Source: Spirochaetota bacterium (GTDB lineage Bacteria > Spirochaetota > Spirochaetia > Treponematales > Treponemataceae). From it: a DNA stretch of 64,000 bases. The notes under the pieces were generated by a model. That model was not told the origin of the DNA, made no database searches, and worked only from the letters and a program-made list of their open reading frames with translations. The stretch covers positions 62,001 through 126,000 of the forward strand of contig JAEWSQ010000021.1 of assembly GCA_023398165.1 (NCBI GenBank). Direction: 5' to 3'. This document shows positions 24,470 through 32,219 of the stretch, one piece after another. Position 1 is the first letter of the stretch. The number at the start of each line of letters is the position of its first letter. Made by a program: the position numbers and the translations under genes.

Positions 24470-25465
24470 ATGCCGACTATTCCATTAAATACCGATTCTT
24501 CGCCCGAAGCGGTGGTCGAACTGCTTTTTAAGCTTAAAATAAAAGATGTTATGACGACAAATGTGGTGACAGCCTCTCCGGGTGCAACGATGCGCAGTAT
24601 TCAGCGTACCATGAAGGAGAACTACATAACAGGTGTTCCAATAACAGAAAATAATACTCTTATTGGTATTATTTCCATGGACGACATTGTAAATGCTTTC
24701 GATAAAAACTGGATTGATGATCCGTGCGAAATTCATATGACAAGGAACATTATCGTTCTTCAGGAAAATATGCCCCTGTCATTTGCTGTCTCATATTTCA
24801 ACAAATACAAATTCGGACGTTTTCCTGTCCTGAATACCGATAATGAACTAACCGGCATTGTTACCACATCCGACGTGATAGCGGCTCTTCTTGTAGCCAT
24901 GAACAAGGAAGTTGAACGGCTTGAGACAGAAGCCCTGAATGCACAGGCTATGGTTCAGGAAGACGGAAAAACAACAGCACGGTCAAGCCTTCTTCAAAAA
25001 GCAAAGAGTTTAAAAAACCTCCCGAACCGCGTAATCGAGTTTAAAACCGAGCCGTTTAATTTCGAAACGGCCGGTCAGGCATCGACTGAGGTGAAAAAAA
25101 TCCTCAAGGGTATGGGTATTGAGCCCGCTCTCACGAGGAGAATCGGAATTGCAAGCTACGAACTCGAAATAAATCAGGTAGTACACTCAAACGGCGGCAT
25201 CATGCGTTATTACATAACACCGGAACGGCTTACAATAGAAGCCATAGACACAGGACCTGGAATTCCGGACATAGAAAAAGCACTTACCGAGGGATTCTCA
25301 ACAGCAACAGAAAGAGTACGTGCTCTTGGATTCGGGGCAGGCATGGGGCTGCCGAATACAAAACGGGTGTCGGATGATTTTATGATTAAATCAAAAGTTG
25401 GAACGGGAACCACAGTTAGAGCTATTTTCAATCTGCCCGCCTGCGAAAATTGGGAGCAAAAATGA
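24470..25465 (+). CDS. CBS-pair protein with anti-sigma-type ATPase domain
   Basis: 331 residues. Two CBS repeats (about 22-140: VMTTNVVTASPGATMRSIQ, ITGVPITENNTLIGIIS; MTRNIIVLQENMPLSF, FPVLNTDNELTGIVTTSD) bind adenine nucleotides. A C-terminal HATPase/RsbW-like domain (about 195-325: YELEINQVVHSNGG, EAIDTGPGIPDIEKAL, GFGAGMGLPNTKR) follows. This combination is typical of genes beside bifurcating [FeFe] hydrogenases, with the DRTGG and PHP genes that follow here; a regulatory role sensing energy state is inferred. Overlaps the next gene by ATGA. Confidence 0.82.
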   Translation: MPTIPLNTDSSPEAVVELLFKLKIKDVMTTNVVTASPGATMRSIQRTMKENYITGVPITENNTLIGIISMDDIVNAFDKNWIDDPCEIHMTRNIIVLQENMPLSFAVSYFNKYKFGRFPVLNTDNELTGIVTTSDVIAALLVAMNKEVERLETEALNAQAMVQEDGKTTARSSLLQKAKSLKNLPNRVIEFKTEPFNFETAGQASTEVKKILKGMGIEPALTRRIGIASYELEINQVVHSNGGIMRYYITPERLTIEAIDTGPGIPDIEKALTEGFSTATERVRALGFGAGMGLPNTKRVSDDFMIKSKVGTGTTVRAIFNLPACENWEQK

Positions 25466-25809
25466 AGCTGAAAAACCTTCCATCCTTACTGAACATGAAA
25501 GAAGTTCAATCAATCTATACCGATAGAGAAATACAGGGAGCATACACCTCAGATTTACTGAGCGATGTCATGGGCAATGCGGATGATGAATCGGTTCTAA
25601 TTACAATTCAGGCTCATAAAAACACCGTTGCGGTGGCAGTATTAAAAGAATCGCCGGCCATAATTGTCTGCAACAACAGGCCTGTTCCCGAAGACATGAT
25701 ATCTTCTGCAAAAAACGAGAATATTGCCGTATTTGTTACACAGGAAAATCAATTTACCGTCTCGGGGCGGCTGTACGCTCTCTTGAACAATGACAAACCA
25801 CAGGAATAG
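25462..25809 (+). CDS. DRTGG-domain protein
   Basis: 115 residues resembling the DRTGG domain found beside hydrogenase genes: MKEVQSIYTDREIQGAYTSD, LSDVMGNADDESVLITIQAH, IIVCNNRPVPEDMISSAKNE. Cytoplasmic, no catalytic motif seen; the family's role is regulatory but poorly defined. The start overlaps the stop of the CBS/ATPase gene (ATGA) and has GGGAGC upstream. The PHP gene follows after 2 bp. Confidence 0.72.
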   Translation: MKLKNLPSLLNMKEVQSIYTDREIQGAYTSDLLSDVMGNADDESVLITIQAHKNTVAVAVLKESPAIIVCNNRPVPEDMISSAKNENIAVFVTQENQFTVSGRLYALLNNDKPQE

Positions 25810-25811
25810 CG

Positions 25812-26540
25812 ATGAAACTAAAGGCGGATTTACATCTTCATTCCTGTTTATCGCCTTGCGGATCTCTGTCAATGTCGCCGTCCCTCATCGTGTCAGTCCT
25901 CAAAGAAAAAAACATACGGCTTGCCGCACTCACTGATCATAACAGCTGTCTCAATAACCCTGCATTTTCCTTACTTTGCAGAAAAGAAAACATCCTGTGT
26001 CTTTACGGCATGGAAGCGCAAACGGCTGAAGAAATTCATGTGATCTGCCTTTTTTCATCCCTCGATGAGGCTTTGAATTTTGGACAATTCATTTACAGCC
26101 TTCTGCCCCCTTTCTTAAATAATCCTGAGAAAACAGGCGATCAGGTTTTTGTCGACGAAGAAGAAAATATTTTAGGCGAAGTTGAGAAATATCTAATAAC
26201 TTCGGCTGATATTTCCATAGAAGATCTCTGCAGTGAAGTTCACAGACGCAAAGGGATCTGTATTCCGGCCCATGTCGACCGCAGCTCTTTTTCACTCACA
26301 AGTCAGTTCGGAAGCATCACAGAAGGCAACTGGGATGCCGTTGAGGTTGTCAGGCTCGAACGGGATCCGCCTTTGGAAACCCGTTCGTACCCTGTTGTTT
26401 TCTCATCCGATGCGCATTACCCTGAGCACATCGGAAGGCGCTGGACAGAGCTGGATGTTGATGAACAGAAAATAACACTGCCGTCGGGAGACGTTAATAT
26501 AGAAGAAGTCTTAAGAGCGCTTAATAAGAAGCGGATTTAA
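25812..26540 (+). CDS. PHP-domain phosphoesterase
   Basis: 242 residues. PHP metal motifs: ADLHLHSCLSPCG, LTDHNSC, GMEAQT, IPAHVDRS and FSSDAHYPEHIG. Members act on phosphate esters; the CBS-DRTGG-PHP order is that of clostridial and thermotogal hydrogenase neighbourhoods (recalled), where this member is thought to be accessory. Two bp after the DRTGG gene, AGGAAT before the ATG. The 3' end overlaps the convergent transglycosylase gene by 4 bp. Confidence 0.82.
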   Translation: MKLKADLHLHSCLSPCGSLSMSPSLIVSVLKEKNIRLAALTDHNSCLNNPAFSLLCRKENILCLYGMEAQTAEEIHVICLFSSLDEALNFGQFIYSLLPPFLNNPEKTGDQVFVDEEENILGEVEKYLITSADISIEDLCSEVHRRKGICIPAHVDRSSFSLTSQFGSITEGNWDAVEVVRLERDPPLETRSYPVVFSSDAHYPEHIGRRWTELDVDEQKITLPSGDVNIEEVLRALNKKRI

Positions 26541-28636
26541 TTCATAATTGCTTGTACTATGCCGTGTGTTGATACGCCGTAGTATAAATAGCCGTAAAAA
26601 GCCGCGGCAGACAATATTTTTCTGCCGTAAGTACGTGTTTCATCATAAGGCAGTGTTTCTAAAAATAAATCAACAGGAAGAGACCTGTCACTGCCTTGCC
26701 ATTCACGCACACGGGTAATTCCGGCATTATATGAAAACAGAGCTTTCATAACAGAACCGTCAAGTCTTCTTATAAGTTCCTTCAGATAAAAGGCGCCGAA
26801 TTCCGTGTTTATCCGCTCATCTTTTAAATCATACTCTGTAATTGAGAGTTTCCGGGCAATATCGCCTGCAGTAGGCTTCATAAGCTGGCATAAACCGACA
26901 GCTCCTGCAGAGGAAACAACATTTTTATCAAAAAGGCTTTCACTGCGAACCAGTGCATACATTAGATACCCGCTCAAACCGTATGAGTCGCAGGCATTTT
27001 GTATACTTTCCTCATAAAACCGCGGATATAGATTCTTCAGCATAGTTACAGTCAAAGGGGCATCCACGGAGGAGACAGCGGTATACATCATACGGATAGA
27101 AAGCGGATAAAGGGAAGGATCAGAAGTACCGGAAGAGGCAGCTAACGATGCTATCATAGAAACAGTTTCCAGCGGCACGTTTTCAGCATGGGCCGAATAA
27201 AGCTCATAACACTCAGAAAACAAGCCGTTTTCCGCATAAAAAAGCAGCGCCTCACAGGCATCTTCATCCGCCAAAAAATTCCCGGTTTCTTTTCTATAAA
27301 ACAAACTGTCTTCAGGGTCTTCAATAGGAATATTAAGCCTTTCTGCAGATAAAACCCTGTAATAAAGAGAACTGTGACTTCCGTAAAACGCTTTTTCGTA
27401 GAGCTCTTTGACAAAACTGTCTCTTACCGTTTCAGTATTCGCTTCAGTTCCTTCCTGTTTCAAGGATGAGGGAGGAATAAATCCGAGCTCAACGAGACGT
27501 GCGCATATATACGAAATTCTGGCTAATGATTCAGAATCAGCATAACTGCTGAGCATTTCATACAAACGGTAATACTCCATCCATTTTTTTTCTGTAAGAA
27601 GACGGACAGAAATTTTTTCCAGCAAATCATTATAGTAAAGCGGATCATGCCAGAGCGGAGCCGTTTTTTGTATTGTCTGGAGAGTTTTTTGAATCGAGCT
27701 CTTTTCCATTAAGCTTAAATAATACCAAAGAGCATTATCATAGTCCTCTCCCTGTGCTCCTGTAAAAGCAAGTTCATACATTTCAAGAGCTTTTTCCGGC
27801 TTTAAGGCTTTTTCATACAATCTTCCGGCATAAAAATACGCAAAATAAGAGACATAATTTTCCATTACACCCCTGCTTACCTTTCCTGTATCTTCAAAAT
27901 ATACAGCACTTTTCTCATAATCATTCCAGCCGTAGAGAAAAGCCTTGCCAATATCAGATAATACAAAGCGTTCATACAGTAGTGTCTCATTATTCTCCGA
28001 ACAAAAAGCGATGAGTTCTTTTGCGTTTCTATATGCCTTGCCGTAATCCCGTTCATATACATAAATCCGCAGTCTGCATAAAAATTTCACATACGGGGGA
28101 AGCATTTCAAACAACGCCGTTTTAGAAAAAGCAGTATGACTTTCATCAATACTGTATTTAGTAAACCAGTACAATACCTGTTCAATGAAGGAGTTATCTT
28201 CCAAAGAGGCCGCGCTTTGCACAGCAAGACAGCGGATACCGGAATCTTTAAAATCAGGGTACCGGCTGCTGCTTTGTGCAAGGGATACAACTTCGCTGTA
28301 TTTTCCGTTTTCAAACAACAGCTGTGCATAACGTGTAACAATTTTTTCATTTGAAGGGAATTTCAAGGCGTATTTCTCCGCCCTTTTCAGAGTCTTTTCA
28401 TCTGCGGAAAAAGAAAGAGAACTCAGCGCAGCATCCTGCGCTATATAGGTATTAGAATACTCCGCCGCCAGAGTAAGGTTTTTTAGTTTCTGAGTCTCTG
28501 AAAGTGTGTTAGGAAGAAGTGTCTGTGCATAAAGAGACAGCAAATCCTCCTTTTGCCCGCACGCAGACGCGCAAAACGCGCATAAGCATAAGAGCGCAGC
28601 AGCCGGAGGAAAAGGTTTTACGAAAATTTTATTCAT
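26537..28636 (-). CDS. Lipoprotein lytic transglycosylase with TPR-like domain
   Basis: 699 residues. Signal with lipobox (LLCLCAFCASACGQKE), a long helical TPR-like solenoid (about 40-540), and a C-terminal Slt70/SLT domain: catalytic Glu in ALVRSESLFDKNVVS, then SAGAVGLCQLMKPTA and AFYLKELIRRLDG, SYNAGITRVREW. It cleaves the MurNAc-GlcNAc bond of peptidoglycan producing 1,6-anhydro ends, from a periplasmic or outer-membrane anchor. It is preceded by the LysM protein gene (5 bp apart) on the same strand, so the pair likely acts together on the wall. Confidence 0.85.
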   Translation of the reverse strand: MNKIFVKPFPPAAALLCLCAFCASACGQKEDLLSLYAQTLLPNTLSETQKLKNLTLAAEYSNTYIAQDAALSSLSFSADEKTLKRAEKYALKFPSNEKIVTRYAQLLFENGKYSEVVSLAQSSSRYPDFKDSGIRCLAVQSAASLEDNSFIEQVLYWFTKYSIDESHTAFSKTALFEMLPPYVKFLCRLRIYVYERDYGKAYRNAKELIAFCSENNETLLYERFVLSDIGKAFLYGWNDYEKSAVYFEDTGKVSRGVMENYVSYFAYFYAGRLYEKALKPEKALEMYELAFTGAQGEDYDNALWYYLSLMEKSSIQKTLQTIQKTAPLWHDPLYYNDLLEKISVRLLTEKKWMEYYRLYEMLSSYADSESLARISYICARLVELGFIPPSSLKQEGTEANTETVRDSFVKELYEKAFYGSHSSLYYRVLSAERLNIPIEDPEDSLFYRKETGNFLADEDACEALLFYAENGLFSECYELYSAHAENVPLETVSMIASLAASSGTSDPSLYPLSIRMMYTAVSSVDAPLTVTMLKNLYPRFYEESIQNACDSYGLSGYLMYALVRSESLFDKNVVSSAGAVGLCQLMKPTAGDIARKLSITEYDLKDERINTEFGAFYLKELIRRLDGSVMKALFSYNAGITRVREWQGSDRSLPVDLFLETLPYDETRTYGRKILSAAAFYGYLYYGVSTHGIVQAIMN

Positions 28637-28641
28637 GTATA

Positions 28642-29985
28642 TTATTTAGGCGGTATTGTAATCCAGGTTCCTGAAATTATTAAATCAGGATTCTTTATAC
28701 CGTTGAACTTTGCAATTTTAGGATAGAGCCAGGGATTTTTATAGTATGAATCAGAAAGATCCCACAAGGTGTCTCCCCATCTGATTTTATATGAAACACC
28801 CTTTACTTCCTCTTTCGGTGCTTCAGGTATTTCGGGAACAACAACTTCAGTTTCTATTTTAACAACCTCATTAACTACAGCAGCTTCTTCTGCGGGCGGT
28901 TCAGGAGCAGCCTCACCGGCAGGTTCAATAATTTCAGTTTCACTAGATGCAGGTTCAAGTGCAACAGACTCCACAACAGCAGGCGGCGGTACATCGGGTT
29001 GAACGGGTTCAACTGCGGGTACAGGTTCAGTAACTGCGGCAACAGACTCTTTGGAACTCGCCGGTCCGAAAAAAAACATCAAACCGAGTGCTGCAACTGA
29101 TATTATTGCGCAAAGAATGCATATAATTACCGGTATAAGCATTTTCCTTGAATTTTTTTCTTCTTTATTCATATCTTCCTCTTCATATAAATCTGAAAAA
29201 CTAAATGACGGTGCCGGTATGGAATCGTCAAAAGAATCATCCTTGAATTCCTCGCCAAAATCAAAAAGCGCAGAATCATCTTCTTCGTGTACTGTTTCCT
29301 CTTCAGTTCCGGCATCTGATACAGCAATATCCTGAAAATCGGGAAAGTCCTCTTCTTCCACGGCAGAGGCTGTAAAATCATCTTCTTCCTGCACCGGGAC
29401 AGAATGCTCCTGGAATTCAGAGGTCTGTTCTATTGCGGTTTTATTTTGCCGGGGTACATCTTCCAGTATGGAAACATCTGAAAAATGGTAATCGATCCCG
29501 TAATCAGTTTTTTTTGCAGTCTCTTCTCCATCTGATTCCGCAGCATCAGAGCTATTTTCATCAGGAATATCAGCAGGATCACCAAATTCGAATTTACTGC
29601 TGTTCTCATCGGCAAGAGCAAAATCCGGTGTGGATGAAAGGCGGGTTGCATCGAGGTTTAGAAGAGATACTGTCAAGGAACTCGTTTCTCCGGATTCCTT
29701 GTCTTCAATAGAAGCTGACAGCGTATTATTTTCATCCAGATCTATTTTCAGCGAAAATGTCGGTTCTTCACGCGGACGGGGAATCAGATTCTCAATTAAG
29801 AGAGTATCCACATACTCAGCGTTTTCCATGGTAGCATCCGGGGATCTATACAGATCCAGCTGAACAGTCTGCTGATCGTCGCGGACAGTTGTGAGCTCGA
29901 GAACCATTGAAGCTTTTGATCCCTCAGATAAAATGGGATAAAATGAGCCGTCAGCTAATTTGATGCCGATTGTTTGATTTTCCAT
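28642..29985 (-). CDS. Hsp70-like substrate-binding domain / TM / LysM fusion
   Basis: 447 residues with three parts. Residues 2-110 match, position by position, the beta-sandwich substrate-binding domain of DnaK: TIGIKLADGSFYPILSEGS, TTVRDDQQTVQLDLYR, LIENLIPRPREEPTFSLKID, NTLSASIEDKESGE (DnaK: SLGIETMGGVMTTLI, STAEDNQSAVTIHV, GINPAPRGMPQIEVTFDID, GILHVSAKDKNSGK). No Hsp70 ATPase domain is present. An acidic, disordered stretch (110-280) follows, then a membrane segment (about 281-307) and a Pro/Glu/Val-rich periplasmic spacer, then one LysM domain (about 397-445: IRWGDTLWDLSDSYYKNPW). The inferred topology is a cytoplasmic peptide-binding domain and a periplasmic peptidoglycan-binding domain. 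Start with AAGGTG. Paired with the transglycosylase. Confidence 0.8.
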   Translation of the reverse strand: MENQTIGIKLADGSFYPILSEGSKASMVLELTTVRDDQQTVQLDLYRSPDATMENAEYVDTLLIENLIPRPREEPTFSLKIDLDENNTLSASIEDKESGETSSLTVSLLNLDATRLSSTPDFALADENSSKFEFGDPADIPDENSSDAAESDGEETAKKTDYGIDYHFSDVSILEDVPRQNKTAIEQTSEFQEHSVPVQEEDDFTASAVEEEDFPDFQDIAVSDAGTEEETVHEEDDSALFDFGEEFKDDSFDDSIPAPSFSFSDLYEEEDMNKEEKNSRKMLIPVIICILCAIISVAALGLMFFFGPASSKESVAAVTEPVPAVEPVQPDVPPPAVVESVALEPASSETEIIEPAGEAAPEPPAEEAAVVNEVVKIETEVVVPEIPEAPKEEVKGVSYKIRWGDTLWDLSDSYYKNPWLYPKIAKFNGIKNPDLIISGTWITIPPK

Positions 29986-30002
29986 AAATTTCACCTTCGT
30001 CC

Positions 30003-30031
30003 ATGTTAGTATGCACTCGAAATTTTGTCAA
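30003..30031 (-). promoter_or_regulatory. Promoter of the LysM-transglycosylase pair
   Basis: Minus strand TTGACA (30026-30031), 17 bp, TAACAT (30003-30008); short leader of about 10 nt carrying the AAGGTG. Confidence 0.65.
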
Positions 30032-30079
30032 TGATATGAGCGCCGCCGTACAATTCAGTATCGGCATTGTTGCCCCGTA

Positions 30080-30097
30080 ATACGAATGAATTCGTAT
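30080..30097. promoter_or_regulatory. Inverted repeat between divergent promoters
   Basis: ATACGAAT-GA-ATTCGTAT: 8-bp arms with a 2-bp centre, 8 bp upstream of the -35 of the TPR gene and 48 bp from that of the LysM gene, so one regulator could act on both. Confidence 0.5.
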
Positions 30098-30105
30098 ATC
30101 ATTTC

Positions 30106-30134
30106 TTGACATAGGAGGCTTTGCAAGTCATAAT
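30106..30134 (+). promoter_or_regulatory. Leaderless-type promoter of the TPR gene
   Basis: TTGACA (30106-30111), 17 bp, CATAAT (30129-30134), then 8 nt to the ATG at 30143. An AGGAGG at about 30113 lies inside the promoter spacer and so would not be transcribed. Confidence 0.65.
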
Positions 30135-30142
30135 ATCAATAT

Positions 30143-31507
30143 ATGGAAGTGTTTTATCCGATTATACTTGCTGTGTTTGCCGTCCTTGTTTTTTTGGTGC
30201 TTCTAATGCTGCTGACATCGGCAAATAAGAAAGTGAAAAAACCCGGAAAACAAAAGGGAAGACAGGTAATAATACGCGAAGCAACTAAAAAACTCGAAAC
30301 CGACCCGCACAACCCGCAGGGTCTTTTACAGCTTTCAGATTTGTTTTACCGGGAAAATAACTGGGAGAAAGCATTTCCTCTGTACCAGACGCTGGTAAAT
30401 GTTGCAGCGGCGCACCCGGAAATAGATTTATCTGAGGCGGCTTTACGCCTTGGTATTTGCTGCATAAAACTTGCAAAAAATCAGGATGCGCTGAAGACTC
30501 TTCTTATAGCAAGACAGCAGCGCCCCGACAATTTTGAAGTGAACTTTTATCTGGGACAGGCGCTGTGCCTGAATAACGAATTTGAAAAAGCTGCTGCAGC
30601 CTTAAAAAAAGCAATAGCCCTTAATCATGAAGTTGCAGAAACATATTCGTTTCTTGCCCTGGCCATGTACAAGAGCAAGAAATATAGAGAGGCGCTGCCC
30701 TATTTAAAAAGAACGCTCGACACTAATCCCGAGAATAAAGAATATCTGTTTTATATGGCGGATTCTCTAAATGAAACCGGAAATATTGAAAAGGCTCTGA
30801 AAGTTTTTCTGCACCTCCGCCCCGATCCTGTGTACGGCGTACAGTCCTGTCTCAATGCAGGAATTATCCATTCGAATAATGGTCAGATAGACAAGGCCAT
30901 AATTGATTTTGAAATTGGATTAAAACATATGGACAGCCCGAAAGATACCCAGGTTGATATACGCTACCGTCTTGCCCAGTGCTACCTGAAAACTTCGGAT
31001 ATTTCAAAAGGATTAAATCTTTTAAAAGATATACAGGCATTGAAACCGGGATACAAAGATGTAAACAATCTTGTAAGCCGCTACGAGGAGCTCAATCAAA
31101 ACGGCAATTTAAGAACCTACCTCATAGGGGGAAACAGCGATTTCGTTGCATTATGCAGAAAAATAGTTTTAACGTTTTTCCCTAAGGCGCGCGTAAAAAT
31201 AACTGATATTAATGTTGCCTCCGATTTTACCGAAGTAATGACCGAAATTGAGACTGATAAATGGGAAGATATGGTTTTGTTCCGTTTCTACAGAACAACG
31301 GGCTCAACCGGAGAACTCTTTGTCCGCGATTTTCATGGAAAAATACGCGATGAAAAAGCGGGGAAAGGCATCTGCTTTACCGCAGGTGTTTTTACTGATG
31401 AGGCCCGTAAGTATATTGAAGGAAGACCTATAGATCTCATTGAAAAAGATCAGCTGTCGAAAATTCTTAAGGCTGTCGAGATGGAACCAGGCTACCTTCA
31501 AATGTAG
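30143..31507 (+). CDS. Membrane TPR protein with Mrr-like C-terminal domain
   Basis: 454 residues: N-terminal anchor (IILAVFAVLVFLVLLMLL), Lys-rich linker, about seven TPRs (45-320; e.g. FEVNFYLGQALCLNNEFEKA, AETYSFLALAMYKSKKYREA), then about 115 residues resembling an Mrr-type endonuclease fold (ARVKITDINVASDFTEVM, ELFVRDFHG, ICFTAGVFTDEARKYI, PIDLIEKDQLSKIL). The expected catalytic Q-x-K is not seen; the equivalent strand reads VLFRFYR, so it is probably a non-catalytic binding version. Its end overlaps the convergent rsmG by 10 bp. The partner and function are unknown. Confidence 0.72.
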   Translation: MEVFYPIILAVFAVLVFLVLLMLLTSANKKVKKPGKQKGRQVIIREATKKLETDPHNPQGLLQLSDLFYRENNWEKAFPLYQTLVNVAAAHPEIDLSEAALRLGICCIKLAKNQDALKTLLIARQQRPDNFEVNFYLGQALCLNNEFEKAAAALKKAIALNHEVAETYSFLALAMYKSKKYREALPYLKRTLDTNPENKEYLFYMADSLNETGNIEKALKVFLHLRPDPVYGVQSCLNAGIIHSNNGQIDKAIIDFEIGLKHMDSPKDTQVDIRYRLAQCYLKTSDISKGLNLLKDIQALKPGYKDVNNLVSRYEELNQNGNLRTYLIGGNSDFVALCRKIVLTFFPKARVKITDINVASDFTEVMTEIETDKWEDMVLFRFYRTTGSTGELFVRDFHGKIRDEKAGKGICFTAGVFTDEARKYIEGRPIDLIEKDQLSKILKAVEMEPGYLQM

Positions 31508-32190
31508 GCATCTTTCGGAATTATTACAAGATTGCGCTGCGTATTGTCAAGGAAAGGAGAGCTCAGACTTTCGACGTTCCACACAGGGCAGACATCTTTT
31601 ATCGCTTCCATTTCCTCTTCGATTTTTTCCTTTTTCCCCTTATATGCCGCAAGGTATCCGCCTGGACGGACAAGTCTCAGAATTGTCTTGAACATTTTCT
31701 TATCAAGAGGACGAAACGCCCGAAACACGGCAATATCGTATTGCGATGGAACGGCACGCTCCGCCTCGGTATTATCAACTGCAACATTTTTTAAACCGAG
31801 CACGGCACTGCAGTTTTCCAAAAACACACAGCGTTTACTCATTCTTTCTAAAAGAGTAAACGAATATTGAGGAAAACAGACTGCAAGAGGAATACCCGGG
31901 AGTCCTCCTCCCGAACCTATATCAGCAAAAGAAATTGAAGAACTCCCTCTCTTTTCTATCAGAGATGATGCCAATGAGCCAAGTATAGAAAAAGGAGCCA
32001 AAGAATCTAATAGATGGCGGACAACTATTTCTTCCCGGTTGTCCGCTCCGACTAAGTCGTAGGCGGAATTAAACAGCTCAAGTTCGTTTGTATATTTTTC
32101 CAACAGCGGTTTACAACGGATAATATCAGCCTGTCCAAACCCCAGCATTCCAAGACCCTGTTCGAGTATATCCATGTCCGACAGTTTCAT
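31498..32190 (-). CDS. rsmG: 16S rRNA (guanine527-N7)-methyltransferase
   Basis: 230 residues of the GidB/RsmG family: LELFNSAYDLVGADNREEIVVRHLLDSL-type N-terminus, SAM site DIGSGGGLPGIPLAV, then LLERMSKRCVFLENC and VFRAFRPLDK, ending with strand motifs typical of class I methyltransferases. It methylates G527 of 16S rRNA (E. coli numbering); loss causes low-level streptomycin resistance. No clear Shine-Dalgarno; start chosen at MKLSDMDIL, though the second Met five codons on is possible. It lies 29 bp downstream of the acyl-CoA synthetase gene and overlaps the convergent TPR gene. Confidence 0.87.
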   Translation of the reverse strand: MKLSDMDILEQGLGMLGFGQADIIRCKPLLEKYTNELELFNSAYDLVGADNREEIVVRHLLDSLAPFSILGSLASSLIEKRGSSSISFADIGSGGGLPGIPLAVCFPQYSFTLLERMSKRCVFLENCSAVLGLKNVAVDNTEAERAVPSQYDIAVFRAFRPLDKKMFKTILRLVRPGGYLAAYKGKKEKIEEEMEAIKDVCPVWNVESLSSPFLDNTQRNLVIIPKDAYI

Positions 32191-32219
32191 TCAAATGAGC
32201 AGTTCATGTCAAGACTGTT

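Noticed and set aside
30112..30118. AGGAGG before the TPR gene as its Shine-Dalgarno
   Set aside because: It lies inside the -35/-10 spacer and 25 or more nt before the ATG, so it would neither be transcribed nor be at a workable distance.
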